From positions 1 to 64,000 of the forward strand of contig JAREIK010002631.1 in the NCBI GenBank assembly GCA_029783825.1: a DNA stretch of 64,000 bases, in the 5' to 3' direction. Shown one piece after another: positions 35,025 through 47,229 of the stretch; position 1 is the first letter of the stretch, and each line of letters begins with the position of its first letter. The translations under genes were made by a program, and so were the position numbers. Under the pieces are notes generated by a model. It was given only the letters and a program-made list of their open reading frames with translations, had not been told where the DNA came from and ran no database searches. The DNA comes from Sapria himalayana (Eukaryota; Streptophyta; Magnoliopsida; Malpighiales; Rafflesiaceae).

Positions 35025-37060
35025 GTTAAGTTTGACATATTTCATTATAATATTTGAAACAATATTTTTATGTATATAATATTATGTTATTTGCGGCACA
35101 ATTATTTTCTAATAGTTATACAAAATATAATAAATTTAACAAATTTATTTTTTGTAAGATGAAATCGTATATTGTTCATATCTTAAAAACTATGATTTTA
35201 ACATTTAAAGTAATTATATAAGTATCTTATTTTCTTTTCATTCATTATTTAAGTGTATTTTTCAGCAAACCTAACAAACTCATCAATTTTCACTACAAAC
35301 TAATTAGTCAGAAACTCATATCTTAATCTAATATTCATTCATTCACGATTAATTCATATAATATTATCCATTCCTATTACATGTAATACCAACATATATT
35401 TAATAATAATAATAATTTAGATAATGATTTATTTATATTAAAATTGTAGTAACTTATGTATGATTTAAAAAAAATATTATGAATAAGTTGTAGTTGCACC
35501 CATCTGTTTTGTATACTTTTTTTTTCATTGAAATAAATGTTGGATGGGGGCACTCACAATTTTTTAAATTTTGTTTTTTTTTATTTCATTATGTGATAAA
35601 TTTATCTCACTTTAATGGTTAACTATGTTCCTCATGCAAGAAATCAAGAATAGTAATAATTATAAAATAAAATATCAAAGCTTAAAATAATAATTATATA
35701 TTATCATTTTAAAATGAAAATAATGAACCATGAATACAACTATATAAAACATGGTCAGGCCAACTTGGGCAGACCCAACAAAAATTATCCAATGTATAAT
35801 ATATGTTATATTTGTAAAATAAATGAACATTCATAATAAAAATCAATTATTTCCAATGATGAATTCAAGGTAAATTTCTATTTTAATAAGTTGATGGGTT
35901 TTACATTAATCTCTTAGATATTTAGTAATAGTTTTAAGTTTTATTTTTCTCATGTCAAAAAAATTAAATATTTTTGATTTATATATCAAGGATATAATCA
36001 TAAAAATTAAGCAATAAATCATATAAAATTTAAAAATAATCAAACATGCTAAACACGTACATCAAATATGCTTTTGGCAAAAAATTAAAAAATTATTATA
36101 TCATATAAGTACGTGTATGGACATGAACTTGTATGGACATGAGATTGAAGCAAATATCTACTTTTCTAAAATCTAGTCAGATGACATATATCAATTTTGT
36201 CTAGAAAAATGTTAAAGTATATCGAATTAAATTAATCAAAAACTTAATATATATATATATTTTTTTTTATTTATTTATTTATTTATTTATTTTTATTATT
36301 GCATACCTTCATGAATGATGAATAGGTTGACGGGGTGATTTTCTTGTGTGTGTGTGTGCTACATGTAAGTAATAAATTTAAATTGCTTACCTCTATGAAA
36401 GATGCATAGAGTAACAAACACAACAACCAAGTTCAATGTCGACAAGGTTGATGGGCGATGAAGGTTGTTGCTTAATTTGCTCAAATCCTAAATTGAGTTT
36501 CAAACGAGCGAAGAGTTCGAAAAAAATTCATTAATGTCAAATAGCGATGAATAAGTTTCTGTTTCAAAAATAGTGATAGAATTTAATTTTGTCGCCAAAT
36601 TTATTAATATCAAATAATGGCGGAATAAATTTCCATTTCAATAATAGTGACGAAATTCAATTTTATTGCTAAATTCTGAAATGGATTATTATCCATTTCT
36701 AAACTAATTGAAATGAAATTTAATTTTTTCGTAATTAATAAACAAGTTATTATTTTTAATAGTAAATATATGTAAAAACTAAATTTTTCATCGTTAAATA
36801 TTACACAACTATATCTGTCAATGTCCTCACATGATAATAGTGATGGAAAATTAAACAATTTCAAATTTCATCTCTAATTTTGTTTCTATTTTGTGTGAAA
36901 TTATTCGCACCTTCAAATAGTGATAAATAATTATTTCTTTTCTAAATTTTGTAGTAATATTTTTTTTTAATTTCTAATCCATTTTTATTCTATTTCTAAC
37001 TTTAGAAATGGAATTGGACGTCTTTATTTTTTATTTTTATTTTGTCATTTTCTTATAGTG
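35025..37060. other. CACTA-1 right arm
   Basis: No gene. A (TTTA)n microsatellite lies at about 36267-36293, a short TG run at about 36343-36359, and a 73-bp duplication at 36537-36682. The terminal 400 bp hold TTTCTAATTT/TTAGAAATGGAA words mirrored in the left arm. As TNP2 reads leftwards, this is the element's 5' end. Confidence 0.6.
36537..36682. repeat. Two-copy subterminal repeat (about 73 bp)
   Basis: TCAAATA..G.(A/G)GAATAA.TTTC and ATAGTGA(T/C)(A/G)GAAATT(T/C)AATTTT recur 72-73 bp apart near the CACTA-1 5' end, a place where CACTA elements carry transposase-binding repeats. Confidence 0.6.
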
Positions 37061-37063
37061 AGA

Positions 37064-38253
37064 GTGTTATTGAGTATTGATATTATTTTTTTACATAATT
37101 TATTTTTCATCGAGTATAAGAATAATAAGGGCCTACAAATGTAAATAGATTTATTACTTTTTTTTATTCTTCCATAATTTCACTCAAACCTTCAATTATG
37201 TGTCACTTTTCACTTATATTTGAGTTTGTTGGTTCATACTATATTAGTACTTATAGAATTATTATTTGTATAAATAATTACAAATCAAGTTTATTCTAAA
37301 GAGAGTAACCAAGATAATGCCTTGAGTCCAGATGATCTTGTAGATGGCTTATCTAATCTTGATTTTTCTATTGTTTATCTCAAAAAATAAATGAGTTGTA
37401 CTTAGCATCTTATTTATATGTATTAAAGCTCTCAATTTTTTATTTATTTTATTACTTATATAATTTATTTTGATTATATTAGGAACTTAAATCTCTTTTT
37501 GAGGTATCTCATACATGATAATACTCGATAATGTTGAAAGAAATAAAATTATAAACTTCAATGGGACCTAGGGACTAGTAACTTAATTAATGGGAATACC
37601 TTTTACTAGTTTTTAGTGGGTGTTTACTATCAAGACTAATTTGTATGAGAATTAGATTATCTCAAAGCAAAACTTATTAGATGATAATTCACTTAGTTAT
37701 TTTATTTGATATACAATAATATTTTTTATATTGTGACTAATATGGTCTCAGTATGAATTTTTATATTATTAGTGGCTTCTCACATATGAAGGATTTATAT
37801 ATATTAGCTAGATGTGAAAAATATTTCTTTTCACATTGATCTTGTGGAGCAAATATATATGAATTAATCACATGAGTTTTGAGGGACATAATCAGATTTA
37901 GTTTATAGACTACAAAATGTATTCTATGACTCGAAGTAATTATAAAAATTTTTTCTTTGGTATTTTCATTGGCATTCACTTCTTTTAGCCTACACATATG
38001 TGTTACATAAATTTTTTTTAATTTTTTGGAGGAACTCAGATAGTAAATTGTATAGTATTTTCAGTTATAATTTCAAATGAAAGATTTTTGGAGATCTAGA
38101 TATTTTCTATGTAATTTTTGATAATTGTAGCGATCTTGTGGATATTTTGATTATTTTATGTATTGATTTCTTATTCGATGTATTTTTTAAGTTTATTATA
38201 TTTCTTAAAAGATATTATAATTAAGATTAATTATCTAATCATTATCATATTAG
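37064..38253. other. AT-rich DNA, no gene recognised
   Basis: No convincing protein. Possibly decayed retroelement sequence. Confidence 0.35.
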
Positions 38254-38264
38254 ATATAGTCATG

Positions 38265-38465
38265 GATTAAAATATCGGTTTCTACGGATATATCGGTACT
38301 TGAATTTTACGGATATATCGGATATATCGAAGATATATCGGTGTGCATTTATATATGAATACCAATCAAGGATAGATATATCGGTCTTAATAAATATATC
38401 GATATTTAGAATTTACGGATATATCGAAGATATATCGGTGGATATATCGGAAATTTTTATTATTG
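38265..38465. mobile_element. Small TATATCGG-rich insertion flanked by an 11-bp direct repeat
   Basis: 201 bp made largely of GGATATATCGG / GATATATCGAAG words, bordered by identical GATATAGTCAT (38254-38264 and 38466-38476). The repeat extends to 13 of 14 with one mismatch. The ends show weak inverted similarity around TAAAAAT.TCCGATATATC. The duplication length is near the 9 bp of Mutator-like elements, but I cannot assign a superfamily. Confidence 0.55.
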
Positions 38466-38476
38466 GATATAGTCAT

Positions 38477-39300
38477 TGTGATTAATATAGTTAGTTTTTC
38501 TTAGATACTTTATGATGGATTAACTTGAAAGTGATTCTTCACATATTAAGATTTGTAAAACAATTCCTTTGGGTTGGGATTTCTTTTGATGATTACGGAC
38601 ACATGCAGTTAATTAGATATTTAGATTTGAATTGGATACTAGCTTATGTGCAAAAGTGATCTAGTATATGTTTTTGTATTTTTTTAGAGATGATCTTTTT
38701 TCTTCTAAAAATATAAGAAGGGTAGGGTTGTTATGACTATTTTGCTGTTACTCATAGTTTTGTTGTTGCAACTCTTTTATTTTATTGGTTGGTTTTGATT
38801 TTTTTTTTTTTTTTTATTGTTTAAGAGCACGTAACATGTAAGTTGTCTCAAATTAAATATATAGCCTTTGTAATTTCAAAACTAATTTTTTGTAATTAAA
38901 AAAATATATTTATTTTTTTATTTTCTCCCTCTTTTATTGCGCCTTCATGAAATCCACTGGCTGGACCCTAATTCGTTCGTAACATAAATGAATGACTAAG
39001 AATATAAATTAACTCAATCATATATGAATGTGCATCCTTTGCAATTTCAGTTGGACTATATGGCTTTGTTCAAATCTTAGTTTTTTTAATTTTTTTTTTC
39101 ACCCTCCCCCCAATCCTTACTTATTAATTTCGGGGTAGATGCATACGATAAATTTCTATACTGGTTAATCGTCTCAGTAATTATCGCGATTGAGTACATT
39201 TAATTTTAGAGTTCTTATGAGATCCTGTACATTAGTGATGATTTAAACGTATCTGTTAAATTATTGGTTTGAACCCTACCTATTGCATATTCAAGAACAT
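38477..39300. other. AT-rich DNA with an LTR-like segment
   Basis: TAAGAGCACGTAACATGTAAGTTGTC near 38822-38850 resembles 1917-1945, suggesting two fragments of one LTR family. TTGGTTTGAACCC near 39265 resembles a tRNA B box but has no supporting tRNA or SINE structure. Confidence 0.35.
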
Positions 39301-39860
39301 CTTCTAAGAAACCATGTTACTCCCACTTACTCTCTTGTTGCAGCTAGGGTTGCAATGAGGCTTCAGCCCTAGCTGTGGTGCACAACACTGCAGATTATGA
39401 CAGTTGTGGCAGGGCACACATTCCTGTAATATAAACACACCAGGGCACACATGCTTTGCTTGGCTTGCCTAGCTTGGTATTTGTGTTGGTCTGGCCTGAT
39501 ATGTGGTCTGGGGGAGTTTTCATATGTTGTTTGCTCTGGATCCAGAAATCGGTGATTCATGTAAATGGATAGAAAAATCTCTTGGCAGATCGCCACGGCC
39601 AGACGTGCCACTGAGAGATGGGCAAGAGGAGCTTCTTCATTAAGAGTTGCACTTGCATGCAACAAAGGGTTGTCTTGAAAGTAACAGCCAGGTATGTTTT
39701 TTTTTTTAAAAATTGAGATGTAGACTTTTTTGCAGGGACTAACTCAACTGCTAAAGCATGATTCTAGGAATGGCAGGGGGGATCCAGCAACAATGTTGAG
39801 CCCGCAGGCCACTTAGACCCAGCTGCATTCAGAGCAGCCCAAAAATGGCATTTCCATAGA
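39301..39860. other. Higher-GC island without a recognised product
   Basis: This stretch is clearly less AT-rich than its neighbours. The longest frame (39369-39665, minus) matches nothing I know. GCAGCTAGGGTTGCAATGAGG and ACAGCCAG|GTATGT near 39690 look like splice borders, so a gene fragment or non-coding exon is conceivable, but nothing here demonstrates one. Confidence 0.35.
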
Positions 39861-40621
39861 TGAGCATGGCTGGTGATGGAGTCCCAATTTTTCTTACTGT
39901 TTTTATTTATAATTTATTTGCCCAATTTTTTCCAACTTATTTTTCATGAAATATAAAAATGATCTTGACTTCTTTATATTTTTTTTAATTTGAGACAATA
40001 TATCTGTGTTTTGTGACTTGGTAGTGAGATATTTTGTTTAAAATTTTTTTTTATAAGCAAATGGATAATATTAAATTTATTTTTCTTAAGTGAATTGGTT
40101 GGATGACTTACCACTCGCTACATTTTAATGAAACGTTTATATGAACTTGTCTTCTTTATATTTGTTTTAATCACGTCAATTTAAGCTGAAAAATTATGTT
40201 GAAGTAGCCCAAAGCCGAAATAGTTGCATAATGGATTTCATTTTAAAAAAATGTGAACAAATAATTGTTATAATCAACAATATATATGTTTTGGATCTTT
40301 TGTGTAAATCCAAAAATGTTAAAATAAAAAAGTATAATATTTTGTATGTGCACTGTTGGGAGTCAGTTGCATTTTCAAAAACACTATTCAGTATCACGTA
40401 TATTGTATTCTTGATGTTGGTCTTTGTTTATTTTTTTAAAAAAAAAATTCAAGGGGGATTGAAACATAAATATTCTTATTTTAGATTTAATTTACATATT
40501 TTTTTTCCTTTAAAAAATATACTAAAACAAGAGATATTTATGTTTTTATGCCCTGCAGATTAAAAATCCGAAAATACATTAAAAAAAATAAACATGATGT
40601 TTTAGAAAAAAAATAATAAAA

Positions 40622-41015
40622 TTATACGTGTATACAGAATAATGTATATACAGAATAAATGTATATGCATAATATACAATATACATTGTGTAGGTATATA
40701 GAGTATATATATGTATACTATATATGAATGTATATTGTATCTGTGTATACGTAAGTATGCTGTATATATGTATTTGTATACATACTGTATATGTGTATAT
40801 GTACATAATCTACATGCATATACTTACTATATATACTTATAAAGATGTATTTATTGTATATATATGTATGCTATATACATATAAACTATATAGATACATA
40901 TAATTTATATATAAGTATATACAATATATAGATATGTGTGTGTGTGTGTGTGTGTATTTGTGGGTGTGCTATATACATATACTTACTACTATATGCGTAT
41001 ATATAGATACATGTA
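40622..41015. repeat. GTATATA-rich cryptic repeat with a TG microsatellite
   Basis: About 390 bp of TGTATATA, CATATAC and GTATGC variants, including (TG)n at about 40936-40955. Minus-strand frames rich in Tyr/Ile/His here are artefacts of the repeat. Confidence 0.8.
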
Positions 41016-41525
41016 TACACTTTTTTATTTTATTTTTTTAGACAAGTTTTTTTTTTTATTTTTTTAATATGGGCAAGGGTTTTTTCAGGTTTTCATTTTT
41101 TTTAGGATATCAAAACATAAATATTTTGTCTTGGGATACTTTTTTTAAAATTTGAAAACAGACTTTTTAAAAATATATATTCTCTATTTTCTACTTCAAA
41201 AAACATAAAATGCTTCTCCGCATTATATGTAACAAAAATTTGGGTAATAAATAATATGAATTGTCCATGATTATTCAAAAAATGTCATCTTATGCTTGTT
41301 TAGTCCTCATGGCAGCACTCTAAAAGCTTCCTAAAAAATGAAGGTTATTCATACACCTCTATTTTTGGTATTAAATAATATAAATTTCTAGCAATCGTCC
41401 GATTTGGGTTGTTTGACACATGAATTTTCATTGCCAAGGCATCAAATAATGTTTTTATGAACAGAAAACTCAAGATTGATTTGTTGTCAATAATATAATA
41501 TGAATGAAAAGCATTTGCAAGCAAA

Positions 41526-41551
41526 AAATAAATAAATAAATAAATAAATAA
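41526..41551 (+). repeat. (AAAT)n microsatellite
   Basis: About six AAAT/AATA units in tandem. Confidence 0.85.
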
Positions 41552-42626
41552 TAAAAAACTCAAAGTTGATGGACATACTAGTTAAACTATTAACTTTTAA
41601 AACCTACTTAGTGATTTGTCCAGTAATGTTTGTTATGGCACATGAAAGATGAAACTAACTAATGAATTAGAAGAAAAAAACAACCACTAGAATTCATCAT
41701 AATGTATTTTCACTTCCATAAATTAAAACATGGATACAAGACACACACAAACAAGTAATAGAAGTGAAGCACCATTATATTACAAACGCTCACGGCTCAT
41801 TCATAAAATAACTGAGTACTTGTGTGCACAAAAAAGATTGCAAAAAAAAAAAAAAAAAAACATGTGTTCTTCTCAAAACATTATATTGTATACTTTAAAT
41901 AGCTTGGTAATTTGATCGACAAGATTGAAGCATTCTTTTTGGAGGTTGCAAGTTTGAATTCAATGAGCTAGCAAAATTTGATCCAATTAGAGATGGTTGG
42001 CTTGGAGAACAAGTGGTTGGCTACGGGGCCCAATTGGATCCAGAGATCCAACTTAGTTAAAACAAAGATTATATTAGTTACTATTGAAAGATTAGATGCT
42101 AATGAAATAATGAATGCAATGGTAACAAAGAAAGAAACAGTTTGGTGTCCTTTAAAGATTTTCTTCAACATGCTTATTGATCTCTGATATTTATAATAAA
42201 AATTATGTCTCATCATCTTGATATGGTTTGCTTGATTATGAAATATCAAATTGTGCCTTGTGGAGTAGAAGTGGTTGGCTTCTCAAGACATTACTCACTA
42301 TTACTTTTTTATGCTTAACAATATCAATTAGAGAAGAATTAATATTTGAAGTATAGACTATTAAAAGATAAGTGACACAACATTGTTGGTGCACAATCCA
42401 AGAACTAGACTAATCAATAATATCTAAAGCATATTTTTATTAGGGAACAATCATCTCTCTATAATTTTAGAGATTGTGTGTGTATGTTAGGAAAAAATCA
42501 TTTCTGTAATATTTGGGTATGTCAGGAAACTTTGTTTTGAAATAGGTTTGAAAAAACTATATAAGCAAAAAATCATGTGTGTGCGTGTGTTACTTTTTTA
42601 TTTTGATTCAATTCTATGTTTGTTTT

Positions 42627-43820
42627 TGCTAGGCAATTCCGCTTCCACAATTATAATTTTAGAGATTCAGAAGAAGAGAACAACAATAAAAAATGACTAC
42701 AAACGATATGTATATTCTCAATCACAATTCAACAGAACCACGACAAAATCAATACCACTGCAGAAAATAAATCACAATAGAACATACAAAATAATGTGGT
42801 TCACTAGTCGTTCAACATGACTAACTATATTCACCAGAAAAATGTATATGCGTTTACAGATTATAACAAAACAAAATATTCTTACATTATGTGCGTATAA
42901 GTAGTCACAATTAATAGCGTGCGGAGAGGAGAAATATCAAGGATGCACTGTTCCACATCAAAAAAATATCAACAGCCGAAAAATAGAAATAAAAATATTT
43001 TATATTAATACAGTTTCTCTGTTTAATTAACCGAAGCGGGTCAGATCACTCGAACAGACCGAGTTCTGCTCCAAAAATTCTTTGGCCCTCTGACCGAACA
43101 ACGAGACCTCCATTGTTGTTGCTATATATATAATTTATTTATGATAATCTATTTGTATAATCAAATATTTCTATTTTGATATTTTCATGTGAGTGCAGGA
43201 TAAAAAATATTAAGAGATCGGAAATACAACAGTAGCGCAATAACGGAGGTCCTGCTGTCCAGTCAACGGGCCAAAATTTTTGGAGTAGAAATTGACCTGT
43301 CCCATGATCCGACCCGCTCCAGTTAATTGAACCGAGTGTTTTTATTATAAATATTTTGTATTTTTATTTTCAGGTTGTTGTTTTTTGGACCTGGGAATTG
43401 TTCATCGTCTTCTCTCTCTCTCTCTCTCTCTCTCTGCGTGATTTATTGTGATTGTCTCTATGCTGCACATATTGTAAGTAAATTTTGGTTTAATTTGTAA
43501 TGCATAAGCATTTTCTATTGGATGTAGCTAGTCGTACTAAGCGACTAGCGAACCATATTATTTCTGGTGTTCTATTTTTCATTTTTTTGATTCTGTCGTG
43601 GTTGGATTGTGGATTGGATATATATTGTTTGTTGTTCTGTTGTTCTTGTTGTCTTCTATATCTTAAAATCACCACCGTGAAAGTGCAATTGCCCAACAAT
43701 TGTTCTATTGTTGCATTCACAGCCTCTTAATAATTTCTTTCCTGCACTTATATGAAAATATTAAAACAGAAACATATTTTAGTTGTACAAATAATTTTTC
43801 AAAATAAATTATATACAACA
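42627..43820 (+). mobile_element. Solo LTR no. 3, split by an inverted sister LTR
   Basis: It starts TGCTAGGCAATTCC and ends ATATACAACA, with a perfect duplication GTTTT outside (42622-42626 and 43821-43825). The family sequence is continuous to 43116, breaks, and resumes at 43704 (CAGCCTCTTAATAATTTC... at 43722), giving about 607 bp once the insert and its duplication are removed. Confidence 0.88.
43117..43698 (-). mobile_element. Solo LTR no. 4, inverted, inside solo LTR no. 3
   Basis: Read on the minus strand it begins TGTTGGGCAATTGCAC at 43698 and ends at 43117, flanked by a perfect duplication ATTGT (43112-43116 and 43699-43703). It contains a (CT)n run at about 43413-43435 matching the GAGA run of the other copies. 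The pair forms an inverted repeat of nearly 500 bp per arm. It looks the best preserved of the four. Confidence 0.9.
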
Positions 43821-43825
43821 GTTTT

Positions 43826-44944
43826 AATTTGAGAAGAAAGTGTGGCTCTACTATAAGTCGTCCTTAGCTTTGATAATGTTATGAAGGAGTCTCAAACAAT
43901 ACTCTTCAGAAGACAAAATTATAGTCTCGACAAAATATTTATTGAGGTAAGTAGTATAGTTTCTCCTAGGGTAATTATTCAATTAAACTCAAAAAACATA
44001 TTCTCAAATAATTATGATTTTAAATTCAATTAAAATAAATAAAAGCTTAAATTTTTTTTTTTTTTTTGAAATCCTAGAATGCCCCATTATCTCTTTGCAT
44101 TGCACAATGAGAATCTAATCACAATTAAACAAATGTATAAAAAAATCATGAATTGAGACAAAGGTTGATTAGCTAAACTTTTAACATGAATAGGCAAGAT
44201 GCGTGGCAAAGGTTGTGCCTATACTATCGGTAACTAGTTGGCCATAAATTTTGAAATTTGATTGTAATTGTTGGATCTATGAAAGTTCCATGATGTAGGA
44301 AATGCAAGTTGTAACTAAACCATGGCCCCACATATGTATCATTGAACTCAAAAGAGGCTTATTTTACCCATCAATCAACATAACTAAACCTATTTTAAGC
44401 ACCAACATATATAGGATATGTATTGATCCCTTGATCCACTTACTCACCCAACCCATTAAAATCAATATATGCTAACATTTAACACTTTAATAACAACTTA
44501 AAGAAAAACTTATGAAAACTTGTGCAGAAATGTCTAAATGTATGTATTGAAACATGATAATATTTCATGAGTTTATGGCATAATATCAATGTAACATGGC
44601 ATATCACTTGTGGTTTTCATGTAAAGTATATAGTAGATATTCATTTAATATTGATAGACCTATTCACTAGTGCAAATAAGGTTTACCTATAGCAAGTATC
44701 ATAACTTTGATTGAATATCCACATTAGATTTCCATTCTCTTCAAAAAAATTTCACATAAAAGAAGACCTAGAATCACAACCTCAAAAATAAGGCATCTTT
44801 AAATATTTTAATGGAAATAGTAAGTGAATTTCATATTCTAAACACAACATTAACAATCCAACATCTTGTGATATAATTTTTTATCAAACACCATGTGATT
44901 CAAGATTTTTAACTTAAAATTCAAAGTTGCCAAGAACATAAAAT
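43826..44944. other. AT-rich DNA, no gene
   Basis: No recognisable protein or repeat. The left end of LTR1 of the following array should lie here but cannot be placed. Confidence 0.4.
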
Positions 44945-45120
44945 GTTTTTATGCAAAAAAATAATAACATTTGATTTTAATTGTCAATAATACCCATTTT
45001 AAACAAGAGCATCCATACTCTTAATTTAAATTAGATTAAAATTAAAATCAAACCAAACTTAAATAATAAAATTTAAACCAAGATAAAATCAACTTGGCAT
45101 ACTCAACCCAGGTAGACCCA
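44945..45120 (-). repeat. LTR1 (partial) of the tandem array
   Basis: Minus-strand TGGGTCTACCTGGGTTGAG at 45120, continuing with GATTTTA...GGTTTGATTTTAATTT as in LTR2-4. Similarity stops near 44945, so the copy is truncated or diverged. Confidence 0.6.
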
Positions 45121-46239
45121 ATAATCTCCCCCTCCACCCTATCTGGGCAGACTGAGATAGATCATTAGTTAAAAATTTAAAAACTACCACGATGAGTTCA
45201 TTCTCATAGACTTTGAACATAATTTTTATTCCTTATATGAGAACTAGTTTTTTAAAAATATAATTTTCCATGAAAATTTAATTTTTCTGAAAATTAAAAT
45301 TTTGCTTAAAATTAGATTTTTTTCTATTTATTTCCTGAGGCTCATCGTTTTCTTTTGAGCCTTAATCTTCCTCTTGATTTTACATATCCTTAAGAATAGC
45401 TTAAGTAAAAGTATAATTTTTACTTCCAATACATAATCTTACACTTAATTTGTCTGATCCTCAGAAGCAAATGGAATAAAAGAGATATCTTTTATTTCTA
45501 ATTCATCAGCTCTCCCTTGATCTGTCTGATCTCTATGAGCAATTGGAATAAAAAAGATATCAACTTGGGATTCCTTCAAGAATTCTAATCGTATCAGAAC
45601 AAACACATAAATAATCTAGATCAACTAATCTCGATCACTTCAAAAAATAGGATAAAAATAATATAGTTGTATGACTTTTTCTAGTCGTATCGACAATTCT
45701 CCTATTAATAGGTAACTTTTGGATAAAAAATATGGACTATTTTCCGCTAGAAAGCATATCATCCACATGGACATAAATATGTCTTATGCAACTCGAATTC
45801 AATGCTTATAATTTCAAGCAATATACTTTTATGATCTGAACCAACCTTAGATTGAGAAATATCCTTGAAATATCCCTTTTATCCCTCACTTTATTTAGTG
45901 ATCCAAAGTCTTTTAATATTTATACATTACCAATATTATCTAATATTTCAATAAATAAAAAGTTTATCCAAATATTTCAAACATTTAAATTTAACATGTA
46001 TCTCATGTTTGTCTCCAAACAAACATGCTGAAGCTAAACAAACTTGATGTCCATCAATGCCTAATGCCCCAATCTGACTAATCCTTAGTCCCCACTCCCC
46101 TAGCATAGACATTACTCCTTTTTTTGTTTTAACCAATCCATGATCTTTGAGCAAAGAGGTCACAATAAAATAAAGATTCAAGTGACATACAAGGCGGCTA
46201 TTATGGGTCACTTACAAGTGATGCTCTGATACCACTTAA
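45121..46239 (-). mobile_element. Internal region A of the array
   Basis: It runs from a near-perfect primer-binding site (46223-46234, reversed TGGTATCAGAGC) to the polypurine tract GGTGGAGGGGGAG near 45128-45142. The minus frame 46211-45948 (MTHNSRLVCHLNLY...) has counterparts in B (frame 49014-48781) and C (50749-50540), so it may be a degenerate short coding region. I recognise no domain. Confidence 0.65.
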
Positions 46240-46879
46240 TGGGGACCAACTTAGACGCCCAAAAACCAAGAATTATTTCAAATGAAATTTTCAGTCTAAC
46301 AATGAGGTAAGCATGCCAATGGAGCAGGATGGGACAGAGTGACCCACCCCATGCCCAACCGCATGCCCCATTTTTAGCAAGCCAGGGCATGGTAGGGTTT
46401 TTATGGCATAGAGTGGAACACTAAGTTCCACACCTCGTTGTCTCCATATGTCTGGCTCCTTGACTTTAGGCGCAAGAAGAGGCATGGGGCTTGGGAATCA
46501 TATTCTCCAAGTCTGCCACGACCTTATGCATGGATTCTAAATGGGGCGAGGATGAGGCAGAGATCATAATCCTCGTCCTCGCGCCAACTTCGTTGCAGGG
46601 TAAACTTTTTTGTCTGATCCTTGCCCCGTCAACCTAGTTTTGCAAGGAATCTTGCCCTATTCGAGGTAGTAACTAGCATGGAAAGAATGAGACAAATAGT
46701 CATCCATACAATGAGTTAGTTAATTTTATTTTATAATTTTAAATCTTCTAAAAATATCTAGTTTAACTTTATCAAAACACATAGATTCCAAACCATTTCG
46801 GATTTCACAAATATATGTTGTTCAAAATACACACACTCACACACACATATGAATCTACCCAAATATAAATATTCTATTT

Positions 46880-47113
46880 TGACTATATATATATATATAA
46901 ACACACTATCAAAATATACATATACATTCTGTCCAATATATATATATATATACACACACTATCAAAATATACATATACATTTTGTCCAATATATATATAT
47001 ATATATAAACAAATCTGAAATTTAACAAATCACAAGCACGCTATATATATATATAACACAAATAATATGTTCTACCCATACCTCCTATAGAATTTACAAA
47101 CACAAACAATAAT

Positions 47114-47157
<44 letters not shown>
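46880..47157. repeat. Clustered (TA)n tracts and duplicated flanks
   Basis: TA runs occur near 46884, 46938, 46989, 47042 and 47119-47156 (the longest). The phrase CACACTATCAAAATATACATATACATT.TGTCCAATATA is repeated at about 46902 and 46955. Confidence 0.8.
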
Positions 47158-47158
<1 letters not shown>

Positions 47159-47229
47159 AGAAATTCAAACATGAATTATAAAGTATAATAAAAATATCTC
47201 GATATTCTATTTAAAAATTTTAAGCTCCA

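Larger units (their letters stand above)
21214..37060 (-). mobile_element. CACTA (En/Spm) element CACTA-1 with nested insertions
   Basis: The left end reads CACTATAAGAAATAATCAAA (21214) and the reversed right end CACTATAAGAAAATGACAAA (37060). The 3-bp flanks are identical, AGA (21211-21213 and 37061-37063), as CACTA elements require. Subterminal regions on both sides repeat TTTCTAA/TTAGAAAT words. A minus-strand TNP2-like transposase relic (about 31260-29340) confirms the class. The 15.8 kb contains a copia element (23099-27753) and a hAT (31271-35024). Without these (and their target duplications) it would be about 7.4 kb. Confidence 0.88.
39861..42621. other. AT-rich DNA, no gene
   Basis: Simple repeats and unassigned sequence. 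The frame 40231-40563 has low-complexity composition and no recognisable domain. Confidence 0.4.

Noticed and set aside
40579..40806. Tyr/Ile/His-rich minus frame
   Set aside because: Translation of a TATATG/GTATAC repeat.
41895..41965. tRNA-like or SINE-like text (AGCTTGGTAA...GGAGGTTGCAAGTTTGAATTC)
   Set aside because: B-box-like words occur here and near 39265, but I could not form a cloverleaf, find a credible A box at the right distance, a tail or a target duplication.
43490..43730. Frames of 76 codons on both strands (counterparts at 33752-33970)
   Set aside because: They fall inside solo LTRs of one family; LTRs are non-coding here and the frames are not conserved among the copies.
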